From an uncultured Opitutaceae bacterium (lineage in GTDB: Bacteria; Verrucomicrobiota; Verrucomicrobiia; Opitutales; Opitutaceae), in the NCBI GenBank assembly GCA_903890485.1, contig CAITBM010000052.1:1-48471 (forward strand): a stretch of DNA of 48,471 nucleotides. Direction: 5' to 3'. The notes under the pieces were generated by a model. That model saw nothing but the letters and a program-made list of their open reading frames with translations. It was not told the DNA's origin and did not search any database. Below, in pieces: positions 17,169 through 26,178 of this stretch. How positions within the stretch are numbered: the stretch's first letter is position 1; the number at the start of each line of letters is the position of its first letter. A program made the translations under genes and the position numbers.

Positions 17169-19778
17169 CTAGGAGATGACAACCAACTTGGCCTTGCTTG
17201 TCAGTAGACGAAAGAAGCTTGCTAGTGCCGAAATGAACGAAACCCAGAAAAGGAATTGGAGCCCGCCTGGCGCAGCATACTCGAGCTCCACGCGGGATAC
17301 GCCCTGGGGCACGGCGACCGCCACCAGCGACTCCGGGGATTTCCGTACCTCCGCGGTCTTGCCATCTACAAGGGCACGGTATCCGGATTGAAATACCCGA
17401 GGAGTCTCAAGCCAGGATGCCTCGGGGCTCCTGACCACCGCGCGGTAGGGAATCCACGACTCGACGCGGACTGGCAGCTTCCGAAGATCGTAACTGAGGA
17501 GGTGCGCACGGGCCACGACGCCGTTCCGTTCCCCTTCCGGGACAGGGGCCGGTGGAACGAAGCGCACGGAGAGGGTCTCCGGGCCTGCCGTCGTCCAGAG
17601 GGGGAGATAGTTCGGGTGCATGCTGCCTGCGCCAAAGGAACGCGGGCCTCCGTGTTCCGGCAGACCGTATTCACGGAAAAAGTGCGGACCCTTCATCTGG
17701 AGTACGCCCTGAATCGTCGCGGGATCCGTAAACTCGAATTGAAGAAGATAGGCCTTTCCCGGCTCGAGCAGGAGAGGCGTGTCGAGGGTCGCATGGTTGT
17801 ATACACCCTGATCGATTTCCCATTGGAAATCACCGGCCGTCTCAACCCGACTTTCCTCCAGCGCCGACTTGGAATTGGAGAGGAGTTCCGTCGCCATGTC
17901 CCTTGAGAGGAGGCGATTCTCCAGCGCCGGGTCCGCCACGCCATGGGTGAAGGTGCTGGGGTGGGCCGGGAAATCCGGCGTCATCGAGTACGAATAGCGG
18001 GTAATCTGGACGTTCTCCGGGCGAAGGGAGTCGACCGCACTTTGCTCCGGCCGGGCCAGCTGCCGCGACCCGGCTGCGAACTTCGCTGCCTCCGAGAAAC
18101 TCCACAGGCAGCCGATGGAGACCATGGCGGCCAGCATGCGGGTTTGGGCGGGCCGAAGGCGGCCGGAGGCCACGCAGAGGGCGCAGGCGTACACGGTCGA
18201 TCCCGCCAGGGGAAAATAGATGCGGCTCATGGGCCAGTTGCCGGTCACGTCGCGCACGAATCCCGGGACAAGGGTCCAAAGGAGCGTGTCCAACCCAGGC
18301 AGCGGCAGGAGCAGGAGCAAGAGAAAGGCCGCCGCGGCTGTTGGCACGAGGGAGGCAGCCCAGGGGGACCCGCGCTGCACCCAGACGCAGAAGAGGAGGA
18401 GCCCCCAGAGGGCGTAGCCGAACTGAAAGTCGCTGAGCTCCCTTCCAATGGGACTAAGGGGAAGGAAGGCGCCCGGAGCTGCCTGGTTTAGAAAATAGAC
18501 CACAATACCAGGCGAAGCGTGCTGGAACAGGTTCACGGATTTGGAGGGCTCCGCGGGATAGAGTAAGACCGACGCTACGGGGTATGCCGCGATGGCCGCA
18601 AATGCCACGGCGCCAAGCACGGCCGCGCCCCAGAGCTTCCCCGTGCCCTTTGAGGCAATGATCCGCACCACCTGGGACGCACCCGCAAGAAACGTGGACC
18701 AAAGCGCGATCGGCGAATGTCCCCACCAGGTGAGGCCGAGCGAGGCGCCCAAGAGCAGCATCGTTCCCGCGGAGCCCTTGTCCTGGAACGAACGCACGGT
18801 TGCGTACCAGATGAGCGGCACGAGCGGTAAAGTGGTCCAGGTCATGTAGAGGTCCGTGTTATAGGCGACCCCGAGGACTCCCGGGCAGGAGAGAAAGAGT
18901 GCAGCCAGCCCCGCCGCAAGCCATGCCCGTCCCGGCAGGAGCGAGCGCAGGGTGAAGTAGCTGGTCCCCATGCCTGCCACTCCCAGGAGCACCAGGAGCA
19001 GGTTTTGGAGGGCATAGGTGCCGAGCTGGCGAAGCGTGATCAGGTCCAGAAGGACGCCCAGGTAGTGGAATGCGGGCGCAATACGGATCGGGCAGAGGGC
19101 CCCGTTGAACTGATAGAGGCTCTGGCCCACGAAAAGAGGGAAGACGCCCGCCCGAACCTGCGCCACGGCATCCGCAAGATTTAGCCCGTACCACTGGGCG
19201 TCGGCGCCCCCGTGCTGGGTCGCCTGAAAGAAGCCGCGCATGAGCCAGAGCGCCGCCCCGAGAAGAAGCGTGACACGCAGGCGCTCCTGGCTGGACGAAC
19301 TCACCAGCCACGCCCGCCGCCCCAGCCACACTGCACTCTTTTCGAGTCCCACATCCCTGAGAAAGCGGACAAGGGCGCTCGTCGTCATGACGGTCGCGCT
19401 CCGAAGGGTCTGCGTTAACCGGATCCAGTTGAAACGGACGAGAAAGCCCGCAACAGGCCAAATGGCCCCAAACCAGAGGCATTTGAGCGGATGGGGCAGG
19501 GCGAAGGTGATGAGCGCAAGGGTCGTGAGCGTGGCGGCGCATTGGCGGGGGACTGCCGCAAGAAACTCGGACCACTGAGTGGCATCTGGACGAGCCGGTC
19601 TGAGCGGAACCAAGGCTGCGGTCACCGCCGCGCACAGCGCAGCCGAAAGCGGCATCTCACCTGTGATCCGCCCCGCGGCGATCAGCGACACGGCGAGCGC
19701 AACCAGGTCGCTCAAATCGCGCCGATGTTGCTCGAAAAAGGAGCTCCCCTTGCCGTCAGGAACATCATTGGGGGCCAT
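17169..19778 (-). CDS. Large multi-span membrane protein with C-terminal beta domain (paralogue of 36516-39227)
   Basis: An 869-aa protein with many membrane spans over roughly residues 30-570, then a periplasmic-looking beta-rich region (GPHFFREYGLPEHGG, SWIPYRAVVRSP), and a last hydrophobic helix near the C terminus. Conserved stretches such as FVGQSLYQFNGALCPIRIAP and SCPGVLGVAYNTDLYMTW are repeated almost exactly in the 903-aa protein at 36516-39227. The architecture recalls YfhO-like or GT-C membrane proteins, but no catalytic motif is certain. ATG at 19778 is preferred over TTG at 19790; neither has a clear ribosome binding site. Its function in envelope glycan or lipid modification is only an inference from neighbours. 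Confidence 0.7.
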   Translation of the reverse strand: MAPNDVPDGKGSSFFEQHRRDLSDLVALAVSLIAAGRITGEMPLSAALCAAVTAALVPLRPARPDATQWSEFLAAVPRQCAATLTTLALITFALPHPLKCLWFGAIWPVAGFLVRFNWIRLTQTLRSATVMTTSALVRFLRDVGLEKSAVWLGRRAWLVSSSSQERLRVTLLLGAALWLMRGFFQATQHGGADAQWYGLNLADAVAQVRAGVFPLFVGQSLYQFNGALCPIRIAPAFHYLGVLLDLITLRQLGTYALQNLLLVLLGVAGMGTSYFTLRSLLPGRAWLAAGLAALFLSCPGVLGVAYNTDLYMTWTTLPLVPLIWYATVRSFQDKGSAGTMLLLGASLGLTWWGHSPIALWSTFLAGASQVVRIIASKGTGKLWGAAVLGAVAFAAIAAYPVASVLLYPAEPSKSVNLFQHASPGIVVYFLNQAAPGAFLPLSPIGRELSDFQFGYALWGLLLFCVWVQRGSPWAASLVPTAAAAFLLLLLLPLPGLDTLLWTLVPGFVRDVTGNWPMSRIYFPLAGSTVYACALCVASGRLRPAQTRMLAAMVSIGCLWSFSEAAKFAAGSRQLARPEQSAVDSLRPENVQITRYSYSMTPDFPAHPSTFTHGVADPALENRLLSRDMATELLSNSKSALEESRVETAGDFQWEIDQGVYNHATLDTPLLLEPGKAYLLQFEFTDPATIQGVLQMKGPHFFREYGLPEHGGPRSFGAGSMHPNYLPLWTTAGPETLSVRFVPPAPVPEGERNGVVARAHLLSYDLRKLPVRVESWIPYRAVVRSPEASWLETPRVFQSGYRALVDGKTAEVRKSPESLVAVAVPQGVSRVELEYAAPGGLQFLFWVSFISALASFFRLLTSKAKLVVIS

Positions 19779-19841
19779 GGGATGAAGCAAAGGAAGGGGC
19801 CAAAGGCTCAGGGAGTCTTTATTAAGGAAGCGCAGCGGGGT

Positions 19842-20606
19842 CTAGGGCGTCTTCCTCAGGACGACGAGGAGTCGCGCGGCAAACAGCCTGGGAAAGGGCG
19901 CCAGGATGTGATCGAGTCCCCGCCACAGTGCAAAGACTGCCGGCCCACCGAGTTGCGGCCCGGAAAACCCGCCTGTGGCAAAGTACTCGAACGAGGGCAG
20001 GGGGGTGGCCTCGCGGAGGTCCCAGGCGGCCAGGCGCATGGGATCCTCGCGCCTCCAGAAGATGCGGGTCGCCGAGCCCTGGGCGGCGAAATAGTCGGCG
20101 TCCTCGGGCTTGAATCCCGGCGGCGCGTCCCAGGTCACCTCCAGGTCCATCCCGATCGGCTCATGGTGGAAAAGCCCATAGACCAGGCGGCCGGTCCAGC
20201 TGATGGCCGGGTCAAAGATGATCACCCGGCCGCCCGGGGCCAGGACCCGCTGGAACTCCAGGAGCGCGGTTCCCGGGTAGCGCAGGTGGTGCCAGACATC
20301 GAAGAGGATCAGGTTTGAAACGCTCCCGTCGGCAAACTTGAGCCGATAGGCGTTCTCCTGGCGGTCGAGCCACGGATTCGGAAACAGGTCCGTAGTGATG
20401 CAATCCGGGATCACCTCCTTTATGGATCCCATTCCCGAGCCGAGTTCGACGATCTGCCCCTTGACCGAGCGGTCGAGCCGCGAGGCGATCAGCTCGTGGA
20501 ACTTGCGGTACACCGCCTTCAGTAGCGGTTTTCGCTCCCACGCCTGTCGGTTGGAGTGGATCTCAACGTCATGCTGCACGACCGGCAGCGGTTCGCCCGC
20601 GTTCAT
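19842..20606 (-). CDS. Class I SAM-dependent methyltransferase
   Basis: A 254-aa protein. Motif I is QIVELGSGMGSIKEV, followed by TDLFPNPWLD and the Methyltransf_11-type segment LILFDVWHHLRYPGTALLEF with RVLAPGGRVIIFDP. The acceptor is unknown; its C-terminal half (WTGRLVYGLFHHEPIGMD) resembles methyltransferases that travel with polysaccharide genes. The ATG start is at 20606. It lies 63 bp upstream of the large membrane protein on the same strand and is divergent from the efflux operon, sharing a promoter region of about 135 bp. Confidence 0.8.
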   Translation of the reverse strand: MNAGEPLPVVQHDVEIHSNRQAWERKPLLKAVYRKFHELIASRLDRSVKGQIVELGSGMGSIKEVIPDCITTDLFPNPWLDRQENAYRLKFADGSVSNLILFDVWHHLRYPGTALLEFQRVLAPGGRVIIFDPAISWTGRLVYGLFHHEPIGMDLEVTWDAPPGFKPEDADYFAAQGSATRIFWRREDPMRLAAWDLREATPLPSFEYFATGGFSGPQLGGPAVFALWRGLDHILAPFPRLFAARLLVVLRKTP

Positions 20607-20741
20607 TTGATTTTTAAGGGGAACGATCAGAGTGCCGCAGGTGTCTGGTTGGGCTCAAGATAACTCCGACGCCGGTCCGGGGTTTATGATTGCCATCAAG
20701 TCCAAAATCCAGCGGTCTGAACAACCACTTTGAAGCCGAGA

Positions 20742-22100
20742 ATGAGACTGTTTTTAACCTTGTCACTCGTTTGCGTCGCCGCAGTCGCGGTGTGGGCGGA
20801 GACTCCCCCCATTGAGGGCACGCTCCCGGAGGATTACCTCCCGGCGCTCCGTCCCCTCCTTAAGGAGGCTGTCGAGCGGTCCCCGACGACGATCTCGGCC
20901 AGCATCACGCTTGCCCAAGCCGAGGCCGGCCGCTACCTGAGCGCAGCCTCCCTTTGGCCCTCGGTGAGCGCCAACACGGGCTACCAGGACACAACCGAGA
21001 ATGTTTCCGGGGGCACCCCCAGCACCGCCAAGGGCTTCACCTACGGGGCGAGCCTCTCGCAGCCCATCTTCCAGTGGGGCGCCTACAAGAATTCGGCCCA
21101 GATCGGCTCCCTTGGGGTGAAGATCGCGGAGCGGCAGTACGCGGACGCCTACCGGACGCTCGCGGTCACGATCCGCGACCAGTACATGGGCTTGATTGCC
21201 GCTAAGATTGCCCTCCGCAATGCGCGCTTCCAGCAGCACCTGGCCGAGCAGGCCCTGGCCACCCAGCACGCGAGGTTTGAGGCCGGTTCGGTCTCCCAGG
21301 CGGAGGTTCAGGGATTCACGATGAACGTGGATGACGCGACCCTCGCCGCGGACCGGGCCGACGAGGATTACCGGTATGCAAAACGGGTCTTCACCCGCCT
21401 GATCGGCACCGACGACATCGGCGAGGAGCAGATCCCGATCGCTCTGCCGCATCCGGAATACTCCTCAAACCTGGCGGACGCGGTGCTGGCCGGCTTCGTC
21501 GGCGAGGGGATAGAGAGCACCTTCCAGAGCGAGGTCTACCACATGTACTTGGAGCAGGCGGACAAGACGTACTCGATCGCCAAGGTGCGCCTCCTGCCGA
21601 AGATCAACGCCGGGGCGTCCTACAATTACTCGTACCAGAACTCCGTTGCGGCGACGGCCGTCTCCCAGGTCGGGATCAAGTCCGAGAGCTTCACGCTCTC
21701 GGGCAACTGGACCCTCTTTGACGGGTTTGCCACGCGGGGAGCCAAGCTCTCGGCCCTGGCCAACCGGCGCCAGTACGAGCGCCTGAGGCAGACCTACATC
21801 GACACGACGGTCGACTCGATCACCTACATGCGCCACCAGCTCGGGTTCGCCCAGAGGGCGATGGCCTCCTCGGAGGTGCACAATGCGCTGATCGAGGCCG
21901 AGATGAAGCGGATCAACGACGACAAGGCCCTGGGCTACGCCTCCCAGGCGACGATCGACGCCGGCACGCTCAATTTCAACGCCACCCAATACTACATGGC
22001 CATCGGCCGCCGCGACTTCCTGAGCCGCTGGTCGCAGTTCATCTCGCTAGCCGGGGTCGATCCGGCCCTGGTCAACGTCCCCTCACGCTATGTCCGCTAA
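20742..22100 (+). CDS. TolC-family outer membrane efflux protein
   Basis: A 452-aa protein from ATG at 20742, with a signal peptide (MRLFLTLSLVCVAAVAVWA, cleavage before ETPP). The body has two similar halves rich in long helices, with motifs such as GASLSQPIFQWGAYKN and GNWTLFDGFATRGAKL, the repeat landmarks of TolC/OprM proteins. It forms the outer membrane and periplasmic channel for the export system encoded next. A TTG at 20730 would add four residues and keep the signal peptide, so the start is slightly uncertain. The stop overlaps the adaptor start by 11 bp. Confidence 0.9.
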   Translation: MRLFLTLSLVCVAAVAVWAETPPIEGTLPEDYLPALRPLLKEAVERSPTTISASITLAQAEAGRYLSAASLWPSVSANTGYQDTTENVSGGTPSTAKGFTYGASLSQPIFQWGAYKNSAQIGSLGVKIAERQYADAYRTLAVTIRDQYMGLIAAKIALRNARFQQHLAEQALATQHARFEAGSVSQAEVQGFTMNVDDATLAADRADEDYRYAKRVFTRLIGTDDIGEEQIPIALPHPEYSSNLADAVLAGFVGEGIESTFQSEVYHMYLEQADKTYSIAKVRLLPKINAGASYNYSYQNSVAATAVSQVGIKSESFTLSGNWTLFDGFATRGAKLSALANRRQYERLRQTYIDTTVDSITYMRHQLGFAQRAMASSEVHNALIEAEMKRINDDKALGYASQATIDAGTLNFNATQYYMAIGRRDFLSRWSQFISLAGVDPALVNVPSRYVR

Positions 22101-23250
22101 AACCAAACGGTTTCCTCTCTGGCTTAAGCTCCTCGTCGTGGCCCTGGTGGTCGCCGGGGGCACCCTAGCGGTGCTTCGGTACCTGCGGCCCGTGGCCAAG
22201 GTGGAGACCGTGATCAGCGGGGACGCCGTCGACGCCGAGCCCGGAAGCGTGGTCGTGAAGGAGCGCTACTCGATGCAGATGAAGACCGCCATCCCGGGCC
22301 GCGTCCTGAACAAGGACTATAGGCTCGAGACGGGGCTAAAGGTGAAGGAGGGCGACATCCTGGCCCACCTGGATACCTCCGACGTCGAGGTCGCGATCGA
22401 GCAGGTCCAGAATATGATCAACGCGGCCACGCAGCGCATGCAGCTCGGGTCCGCGCAGAAATACGCCCTCGAGTCGGCGAAGAGCGACTTCATCAACACG
22501 GAGCGCCTCTTCAAGATGGGCCAGATCTCCGACAGCGACTACCAGAAGGCACGCCGCGCCGTGGAAACCATCAACCAGCAGCTCGCCCTCGAGAAGGTGC
22601 GGGACGAGGAGGACCTGAAGACCGACGAGAACACGCTCAAGACGAAGAAGCTCGAGCTCGAGAAGATGACCATCAAGGCGCCGTTTGACGGGATCGTCTC
22701 GGTCGTGAACGCCCACCCGGGCGACCTGATCAACACAGGCGACCCGATCATCACCATGATCACGACCGACCGGATCGTGGAGGCGAAGATCAGCGAGGAG
22801 AACTTTGCCAACATCAGGCCGGGCGAGAAGGTCTCCGTGCGTTTCCTACCCTACGGGGCCTGGGTCTACAACGGCACCGTCACGAAGGTGCTACCGACGG
22901 CAGACCCCGAGACGCAGCGCCACCTGGTCGATTTGAATATCACCGACATCGAACCCGAGAAGCTGATCCCCGGGATTACCGGCGAGGTCTCGATCGAGGT
23001 GGGGCGCCATCCCGCCAAGTCGATCATCCCGCGCCGCGCCCTCTTGAACGAGAACGTCTATGTCGTGAAGAATGGCAAGGTGGAGCTCAGGCCCGTGAAG
23101 AAGGGCTTCGTCTGGCTCACCGGGGTCGAGATCCTCGAGGGCCTCGAGCCCGGCGAGCAGGTGATCGTCGAGGACCTGGACAGCTTCCACGACGGCGACA
23201 GTGTCGGCACCTTGGAGCTGCCGTCCGACGCCTACGCAAAGAAGAAATAA
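22090..23250 (+). CDS. Periplasmic adaptor of a tripartite efflux pump (HlyD/MacA type)
   Basis: A 386-aa protein with one N-terminal membrane anchor (LKLLVVALVVAGGTLAVLRYL). It then has a biotinyl-lipoyl half-motif (GRVLNKDYRLETGLKVKEGD), an alpha-helical hairpin from about 110 to 195, the second lipoyl half (MTIKAPFDGIVSVVNAHPGD), and beta-barrel and membrane-proximal domains. It bridges the inner membrane ABC permease to the TolC-like channel. ATG at 22090 overlaps the tolC-like stop by 11 bp. The downstream permease starts 12 bp after its stop. The substrate is unknown. Confidence 0.9.
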   Translation: MSAKTKRFPLWLKLLVVALVVAGGTLAVLRYLRPVAKVETVISGDAVDAEPGSVVVKERYSMQMKTAIPGRVLNKDYRLETGLKVKEGDILAHLDTSDVEVAIEQVQNMINAATQRMQLGSAQKYALESAKSDFINTERLFKMGQISDSDYQKARRAVETINQQLALEKVRDEEDLKTDENTLKTKKLELEKMTIKAPFDGIVSVVNAHPGDLINTGDPIITMITTDRIVEAKISEENFANIRPGEKVSVRFLPYGAWVYNGTVTKVLPTADPETQRHLVDLNITDIEPEKLIPGITGEVSIEVGRHPAKSIIPRRALLNENVYVVKNGKVELRPVKKGFVWLTGVEILEGLEPGEQVIVEDLDSFHDGDSVGTLELPSDAYAKKK

Positions 23251-23262
23251 GGCGCGCCCCGG

Positions 23263-24507
23263 ATGTCCCAGAACTTCCGCATCGCGTTTCGCTTCCTGAC
23301 GGCGAAGAAGCGCGCCATGGTGATGAGCCTCTCGTGCATCATCCTGGGCGTGGGCCTCTTCATCGTGACCCAGGCAGCGACGAGCGGCTTCCAGGAGTTC
23401 TTTATCAAGGTGATCCTGGGGACTAACGGCGCCATCCTGATCCAGGACAAGCTCCAGGCCACGATGCGCAGCATCGAGGTGAGCGGCTATAACTCCGGGG
23501 TCGAGATTCGCCAGAAGGAGGGCCAGAAGTACATTGAGGGGATCGAGTACCCTGCGCTCCTGACCGCGGGAGTTAAGTCTTTCCACAACGTGAAGGGCGT
23601 CTCGGCCGTGCTCCGGGGCACGGTGGTGATGCGCAGCTCGTTCCGCGAGCAGTCCGCCCAGGCCTACGGGATCGTGATCGAGGACCACCTGAGCGTCTCC
23701 GACCTGGCCTCCCAGATTGTCCAAGGCTCGCTCGAGGACTTTAAGGTCCAGGAGGGCGGGGCCCTGATCGGCCGGGTGATCGCCGACAAGCTCCAGCTTG
23801 ACCCGGGCGACTCCTTCGAGATCGAGAACAAGGGAGAGATCCACCATTTCAAGGTGAGCGGCATCTACCAGACCGGAGTGGGCGACATCGACAGTGTCCG
23901 CGTCTATATCCAGATGGACCAGGCCCGGGCGCTCTTCAAGAAGCCCACGGGCGCCACCTACCTGCAGGTCAGCCTCTTTGACCGGAACCGGGCTCTCGAG
24001 GATGCGGCCGAGATGAGCACCTCCCTCGCCCACAAGGCCGATGCCTGGCAGGAGCGCGAAAAATCCTGGCTCGGGGTATTCCGGGCATTCCGGGTTGCGA
24101 CCGCCATCACCGTGTCGGTGTTCACCCTGATCGCGGGGCTCGCCATGTTTAACACATTGGCAATGATAGTCTTGGAAAAAACCAAGGAAATCGCAATCCT
24201 GCGCTCGATGGGCTACACCCGGCAGGACATTTCCCGCATCTTCCTGTGGCAAGCGGTCATCGTCCTGGCGATCGGCAGTGCGATCGGCTGCGGGATCGGC
24301 GCCTTGATCACCTACGGCATCTCCCAGTACCCGCTTCCGATCACGGGTATCTTCACGACCCACAAGTTCCTGGTTCAGTGGTCCAAGTGGCACTACCTGG
24401 AGGCTGTGGTGACGGCCGTCCTGATGGTGATGGCGGCGAGCCTGATCCCTTCACGCAGGGCGGCCCGGTTGGAGCCCGGCGACATCATCCGGGGTACGGC
24501 ACAATAA
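23263..24507 (+). CDS. ABC transporter permease, FtsX/MacB/LolC type
   Basis: A 414-aa protein. The N-terminal helix (VMSLSCIILGVGLFIVTQAATSG) is followed by a large periplasmic MacB_PCD-like domain (about 45-275). Three C-terminal helices make the FtsX domain, including MIVLEKTKEIAILRSMGYTR, the cytoplasmic coupling helix typical of this family. LolC/E has the same topology, but the presence of an adaptor and a TolC-like channel favours a MacAB-TolC or DevBCA-like exporter. The stop overlaps the ATPase start by one base (TAATG). Confidence 0.88.
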   Translation: MSQNFRIAFRFLTAKKRAMVMSLSCIILGVGLFIVTQAATSGFQEFFIKVILGTNGAILIQDKLQATMRSIEVSGYNSGVEIRQKEGQKYIEGIEYPALLTAGVKSFHNVKGVSAVLRGTVVMRSSFREQSAQAYGIVIEDHLSVSDLASQIVQGSLEDFKVQEGGALIGRVIADKLQLDPGDSFEIENKGEIHHFKVSGIYQTGVGDIDSVRVYIQMDQARALFKKPTGATYLQVSLFDRNRALEDAAEMSTSLAHKADAWQEREKSWLGVFRAFRVATAITVSVFTLIAGLAMFNTLAMIVLEKTKEIAILRSMGYTRQDISRIFLWQAVIVLAIGSAIGCGIGALITYGISQYPLPITGIFTTHKFLVQWSKWHYLEAVVTAVLMVMAASLIPSRRAARLEPGDIIRGTAQ

Positions 24508-25193
24508 TGGCGAACGAACCCAAGATCGCGCTCCGGTGCGACAAGCTGCACCGCTACCTCGGCCAGGCCGAGGGCAGGGTGCATGTCCTCCGCGGGGTCT
24601 CCTTCGAGGCCCAGGCAGGGTCGGTCTATGCGATTGTCGGACCCTCCGGCTGTGGCAAGTCGACCCTCCTGTACCTCCTCGGCCTTCTGGACCAGCCCGA
24701 CGGGGGCGAGATCTGGATCAACGGGCGCCTGATGTCCAACAGCGAGGACTCGGTGCGGACGGCGGCCCGGGGCGAGCACATCGGCTTCGTCTTCCAGTTC
24801 CACTTCCTGATGCTCGAATTCACGGCGATGGAGAACGTGATGATGCCCATGCGCAAACTGGGAAAACTCTCTCCCATCCAGATGGAGGAGCGGGCGACCC
24901 AGCTCCTGGATTCCGTGGGCCTGGTCGACAAGCGCCACCGTCTGGGGACCCACCTCTCTGGCGGCGAGCAGCAAAGGGTTGCGATCGCTCGCGCCCTGGC
25001 GAACCAGCCGACCATCATCCTGGCCGACGAGCCGACGGGCAATCTGGACGTAAAGAACGCCGCCATCGTCTTCGACCTCCTGACCAGTCTCGCCAAGGAC
25101 AACGGCCAAGCCGTGGTCCTGGTGACCCACAACCCCGATATTGCGCACCGCTGCGACTTTACCCGCCCCATGAGGGACGGCTTATTCGTCTAG
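24507..25193 (+). CDS. ABC transporter ATP-binding protein (MacB/LolD type)
   Basis: A 228-aa protein with Walker A GPSGCGKST, the Q-loop region FVFQFHFLML, signature LSGGEQQRV, Walker B IILADEPTGNLD and switch LVTHN. It energises the permease encoded immediately upstream. ATG at 24507 overlaps the permease stop by one base and fixes the start; the frame is open further upstream but would run through the permease gene. The length is normal for a stand-alone LolD/MacB ATPase. It is the last gene of the efflux operon. Confidence 0.92.
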   Translation: MANEPKIALRCDKLHRYLGQAEGRVHVLRGVSFEAQAGSVYAIVGPSGCGKSTLLYLLGLLDQPDGGEIWINGRLMSNSEDSVRTAARGEHIGFVFQFHFLMLEFTAMENVMMPMRKLGKLSPIQMEERATQLLDSVGLVDKRHRLGTHLSGGEQQRVAIARALANQPTIILADEPTGNLDVKNAAIVFDLLTSLAKDNGQAVVLVTHNPDIAHRCDFTRPMRDGLFV

Positions 25194-25344
25194 GAGGCCA
25201 GCGGTTTGGGGTTCAGGGGACGGCAGTCAAGCAGGGCTTTAGCTAATTTTGGGGATAAAAAATGAGTCCTTTGGAAATTTAGGTTTACAACCCAAACCCG
25301 GAGCCCTTCTTTCGGAGGCATTTCCAGCCATCAAAAGACGTTAC

Positions 25345-25515
25345 GTGAGCCACGATCCATCGAGAAATAGCTTCCTCGCCAGGGTACTCGGACTTGCCGC
25401 CTTGGGCGTTCTTGCGCCCGGAGCCGTCGGGGTGGCTTTGCCGAGCAACAAGGCCGACGGCCGGGCCGTCGCCTTCGGGTCCCGGACGTGCGCCGGGCGC
25501 CTGGAATCGGCCTAG
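25345..25515 (+). CDS. Possible 56-aa single-span small protein upstream of the ACIII genes
   Basis: From GTG at 25345 the frame encodes 56 aa with one hydrophobic stretch (FLARVLGLAALGVLAPGAVGVAL) and a polar tail, ending 12 bp before actA. The ribosome binding site is weak and the frame can be extended to TTG at 25249. It could be a small membrane or exported protein, or simply a leader with no protein product. A strong RNA hairpin (25450-25475) lies inside it. The rest of the 334-bp gap between the efflux operon and actA has an A+T-rich patch at 25241-25275 that could hold the promoter. Confidence 0.3.
   Translation: MSHDPSRNSFLARVLGLAALGVLAPGAVGVALPSNKADGRAVAFGSRTCAGRLESA
25450..25475 (+). 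promoter_or_regulatory. Hairpin in the leader of the ACIII operon
   Basis: AAGGCCGACGG and CCGTCGCCTT can pair over ten base pairs with one bulged C and a five-base loop (CCGGG). It is followed by CGGGT rather than a T run, so it is not a clear intrinsic terminator. Its place about 50 bp before actA suggests a transcript-stability or attenuator role, which is an inference. Confidence 0.3.
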
Positions 25516-25527
25516 GCCCTAAGCACA

Positions 25528-26178
25528 ATGGCCAAGCTCTTCCCAAAATCCTTCAACAAGCTGCCGCTCCAGCTTGCGCTGTACTTGGTTTTTGTGGTGT
25601 GCGTCGCCACGGCGGGGATCACGTACTACATGACCCCTAAGTACACGCGGGTCGGCTACGCCCCGATCCAGCCGGTCCCGTACAGCCACGCCAAGCACGT
25701 GGGCGAGCTGGGCCTCGATTGCCGGTACTGCCACTCGACGATCGACACGGCCGGGGCTGCCGTCCCGACCAGCCAGACGTGCATGAACTGCCACAACCAG
25801 ATCAAGACCACGAGCCCGGCTCTGGCCCTGATCCGGGAGAGCTACCAGACCGGCAAGTCCGTCCCGTGGGTCCACGTCCACGTGATGCCCTCCTACGTCT
25901 ACTTTGACCATTCGATCCACGTGAACCGCGGCGTAAGCTGCGTGGAGTGCCACGGCAACATCAACCACATGGAGGTGGTCACCCAGAAGAAGCCGATGAG
26001 CATGGGCTTCTGCCTGGACTGCCACCGCGATCCCGCAAGCCATGTCCGCGAGAAGGCTGACATCTACAATTTGGACAGCAAGACGATCGCCCAGACCCAG
26101 GGCATCGAGGCCGCCCGCAAATTCGTGCACGACTGGAAGATCAATCCTCCGCAAAGCTGCTCCGGCTGCCATCGATGA
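25528..26178 (+). CDS. actA: ACIII subunit ActA, pentahaem cytochrome c
   Basis: A 216-aa protein with an N-terminal membrane anchor (about 13-33) and exactly five CxxCH haem sites: C65-H69, C85-H89, C138-H142, C162-H166 and C211-H215. Alternative Complex III is a quinol oxidoreductase unrelated to cytochrome bc1; ActA is its periplasmic multihaem electron-transfer subunit. It is the first gene of a tightly packed operon, and its stop overlaps the actB start (ATGA, 26175-26178). The C terminus ends right after the fifth haem motif. The gene order that follows (B, C, D, E, F) makes the assignment firm. Confidence 0.95.
   Translation: MAKLFPKSFNKLPLQLALYLVFVVCVATAGITYYMTPKYTRVGYAPIQPVPYSHAKHVGELGLDCRYCHSTIDTAGAAVPTSQTCMNCHNQIKTTSPALALIRESYQTGKSVPWVHVHVMPSYVYFDHSIHVNRGVSCVECHGNINHMEVVTQKKPMSMGFCLDCHRDPASHVREKADIYNLDSKTIAQTQGIEAARKFVHDWKINPPQSCSGCHR

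Noticed and set aside
17014-17172. GTG-started 52-aa plus-strand frame in the gap between the 14741-16960 gene and the large membrane protein
   Set aside because: It has no ribosome binding site, no recognisable motif, and its end overlaps the 3' end of the convergent gene. The 208-bp gap shows nothing else; chance is the simplest view.
22891-24393. 500-codon minus-strand frame opposite the efflux adaptor and permease genes
   Set aside because: It lies antisense to two well-supported genes. Its composition (runs of D, L, V, H, E) is typical of the complement of G+C-rich coding DNA, with no family motif.
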